A DNA stretch of 64,000 nt from Comamonadaceae bacterium (GTDB lineage: Bacteria > Pseudomonadota > Gammaproteobacteria > Burkholderiales > Burkholderiaceae_C). The translations under genes and the position numbers were made by a program. The DNA lies in the NCBI GenBank assembly GCA_013297875.1, contig JAAFIW010000021.1, forward strand, positions 1 to 64,000, written 5' to 3'. Below the pieces are notes generated by a model that saw only the letters and a program-made list of their open reading frames with translations, did no database searches and had not been told where the DNA came from. The stretch's first letter is position 1, and every line of letters starts with the position of its first letter. Shown here one piece after another: positions 63,543 through 64,000 of this stretch.

Positions 63543-64000
63543 ATGTTGTTCCCCTGGAAACGTTTCGCACACAAAGACTTGCTGAAGTCCGCAGCCGCGG
63601 CGCTGCTGGCTTTGTTTCTGATTCCCCTGCTGTCTTGGGCGTTCACCGGCTATGTGCAGCGAACGGCCGATGCCAAAGCACTAATGGCGCTGGAGCAGGA
63701 GACGCTGCAAAACAGCCGGCTCAGTGACTCACAGCGCCACGAGCGGCTGACGTTTTACCGGCAGATCACACCGTCCAAAGTCTGCGGGCGCAGCGAGCCG
63801 GGCCTGGCGGCTTACCGGGCGTCTACCTGCGCGCCGCTGTCGGACTTGTGGCAGTTTCATGTGGTGCATCAGGTGTCGTTCTGGGCGCTGGCGCTCAGTG
63901 GCACGGCCCTTGCCATGGCGCTGGGCCTGGCGGGGTGTGTGCGAATGCGCCCGCGGCTGCAGCAGCCGGTGTTTGTGCTGGGTGGGTGGTTGGGCGGCGG
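63543..64000 (+). CDS. Unidentified membrane protein, N-terminal part (cut by window end)
   Basis: ATG at 63543 opens a frame of 152 codons that runs uninterrupted to the window end. Residues about 16-37 form a hydrophobic helix (AAAALLALFLIPLLSWAF), a polar region with two cysteines (SKVCGR, ASTCAP) follows, and a second helix lies near 118-137. The polar part between the helices is probably periplasmic. The layout would suit the N-terminal membrane part of an M48-type peptidase, but the catalytic part is outside the window, so I do not assign a function. Confidence 0.7.
   Translation, partial: MLFPWKRFAHKDLLKSAAAALLALFLIPLLSWAFTGYVQRTADAKALMALEQETLQNSRLSDSQRHERLTFYRQITPSKVCGRSEPGLAAYRASTCAPLSDLWQFHVVHQVSFWALALSGTALAMALGLAGCVRMRPRLQQPVFVLGGWLGG

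Overview
The window is typical chromosome of a betaproteobacterium of the order Burkholderiales, most likely family Comamonadaceae (Rhodoferax/Polaromonas-like). This is inferred from protein style (ZipA next to SMC, DUF1631, isoquinoline-oxidoreductase type molybdoenzyme, many HAAT/PAAT and TRAP transporters), from the high GC, and from a dispersed repeat with core ATTGCTCAAGCAGCTA, of which I find 16 copies. I see no tRNA, rRNA, CRISPR array, prophage or complete insertion sequence.

Layout. 0.1-3.6 kb: a small secreted protein, a 170-bp MITE-like element with TTAA ends, an NDUFA9-like epimerase, a PQQ-type sugar dehydrogenase and a type II toxin-antitoxin pair. 3.6-8.7 kb: lytic transglycosylase, 5-formyl-THF cyclo-ligase, sterol-desaturase-like hydroxylase and lysS. 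8.8-13.5 kb: zipA and smc, without the ligA often found beside them. 13.8-17.9 kb: an EgtB/SenA-like enzyme with an altered iron-ligand motif, and a TRAP transporter lacking its binding protein. 18.0-20.6 kb: an alpha-E protein and a circularly permuted ATP-grasp enzyme. 20.7-23.7 kb: two glycerophosphodiester phosphodiesterases around a DUF1439 lipoprotein.

23.8-35.2 kb is the most interesting region. A minus-strand cluster runs from a sigma-54-dependent regulator through an ABC binding protein, a secreted polyhydroxybutyrate (PHB) depolymerase, LivG, LivF, LivH and LivM-type transporter parts, a 3-hydroxybutyrate-oligomer hydrolase lipoprotein and an alpha/beta hydrolase. In front of the binding protein is a strong -24/-12 promoter match, with a 21-bp near-palindrome about 85 bp upstream of the predicted start of transcription. 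Together this reads as one regulated unit that depolymerises external PHB, imports the 3-hydroxybutyrate or its oligomers through a branched-chain-amino-acid-type ABC transporter, and finishes hydrolysis inside or at the cell surface. Transport of 3-hydroxybutyrate by this system is inference.

35.3-43.5 kb holds amino-acid metabolism (alaA-hom-AbrB-like-thrC), an Mth938-like protein, a peroxiredoxin, a PhoH/PIN ATPase and coaX. 43.6-50.1 kb holds a Kbp-like LysM protein and an aspartate module: aspartate ammonia-lyase, two tandem binding proteins and gltJKL. 50.2-55.9 kb holds pyrC, DUF3025, a Dabb protein, htpX and DUF1631. 56.0-60.7 kb holds iorAB with an AraC regulator and a MipA/OmpV outer-membrane protein. 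60.8-64.0 kb holds an FAD-dependent dehydrogenase coupled to cysM, and the start of an unidentified membrane protein cut by the window end.
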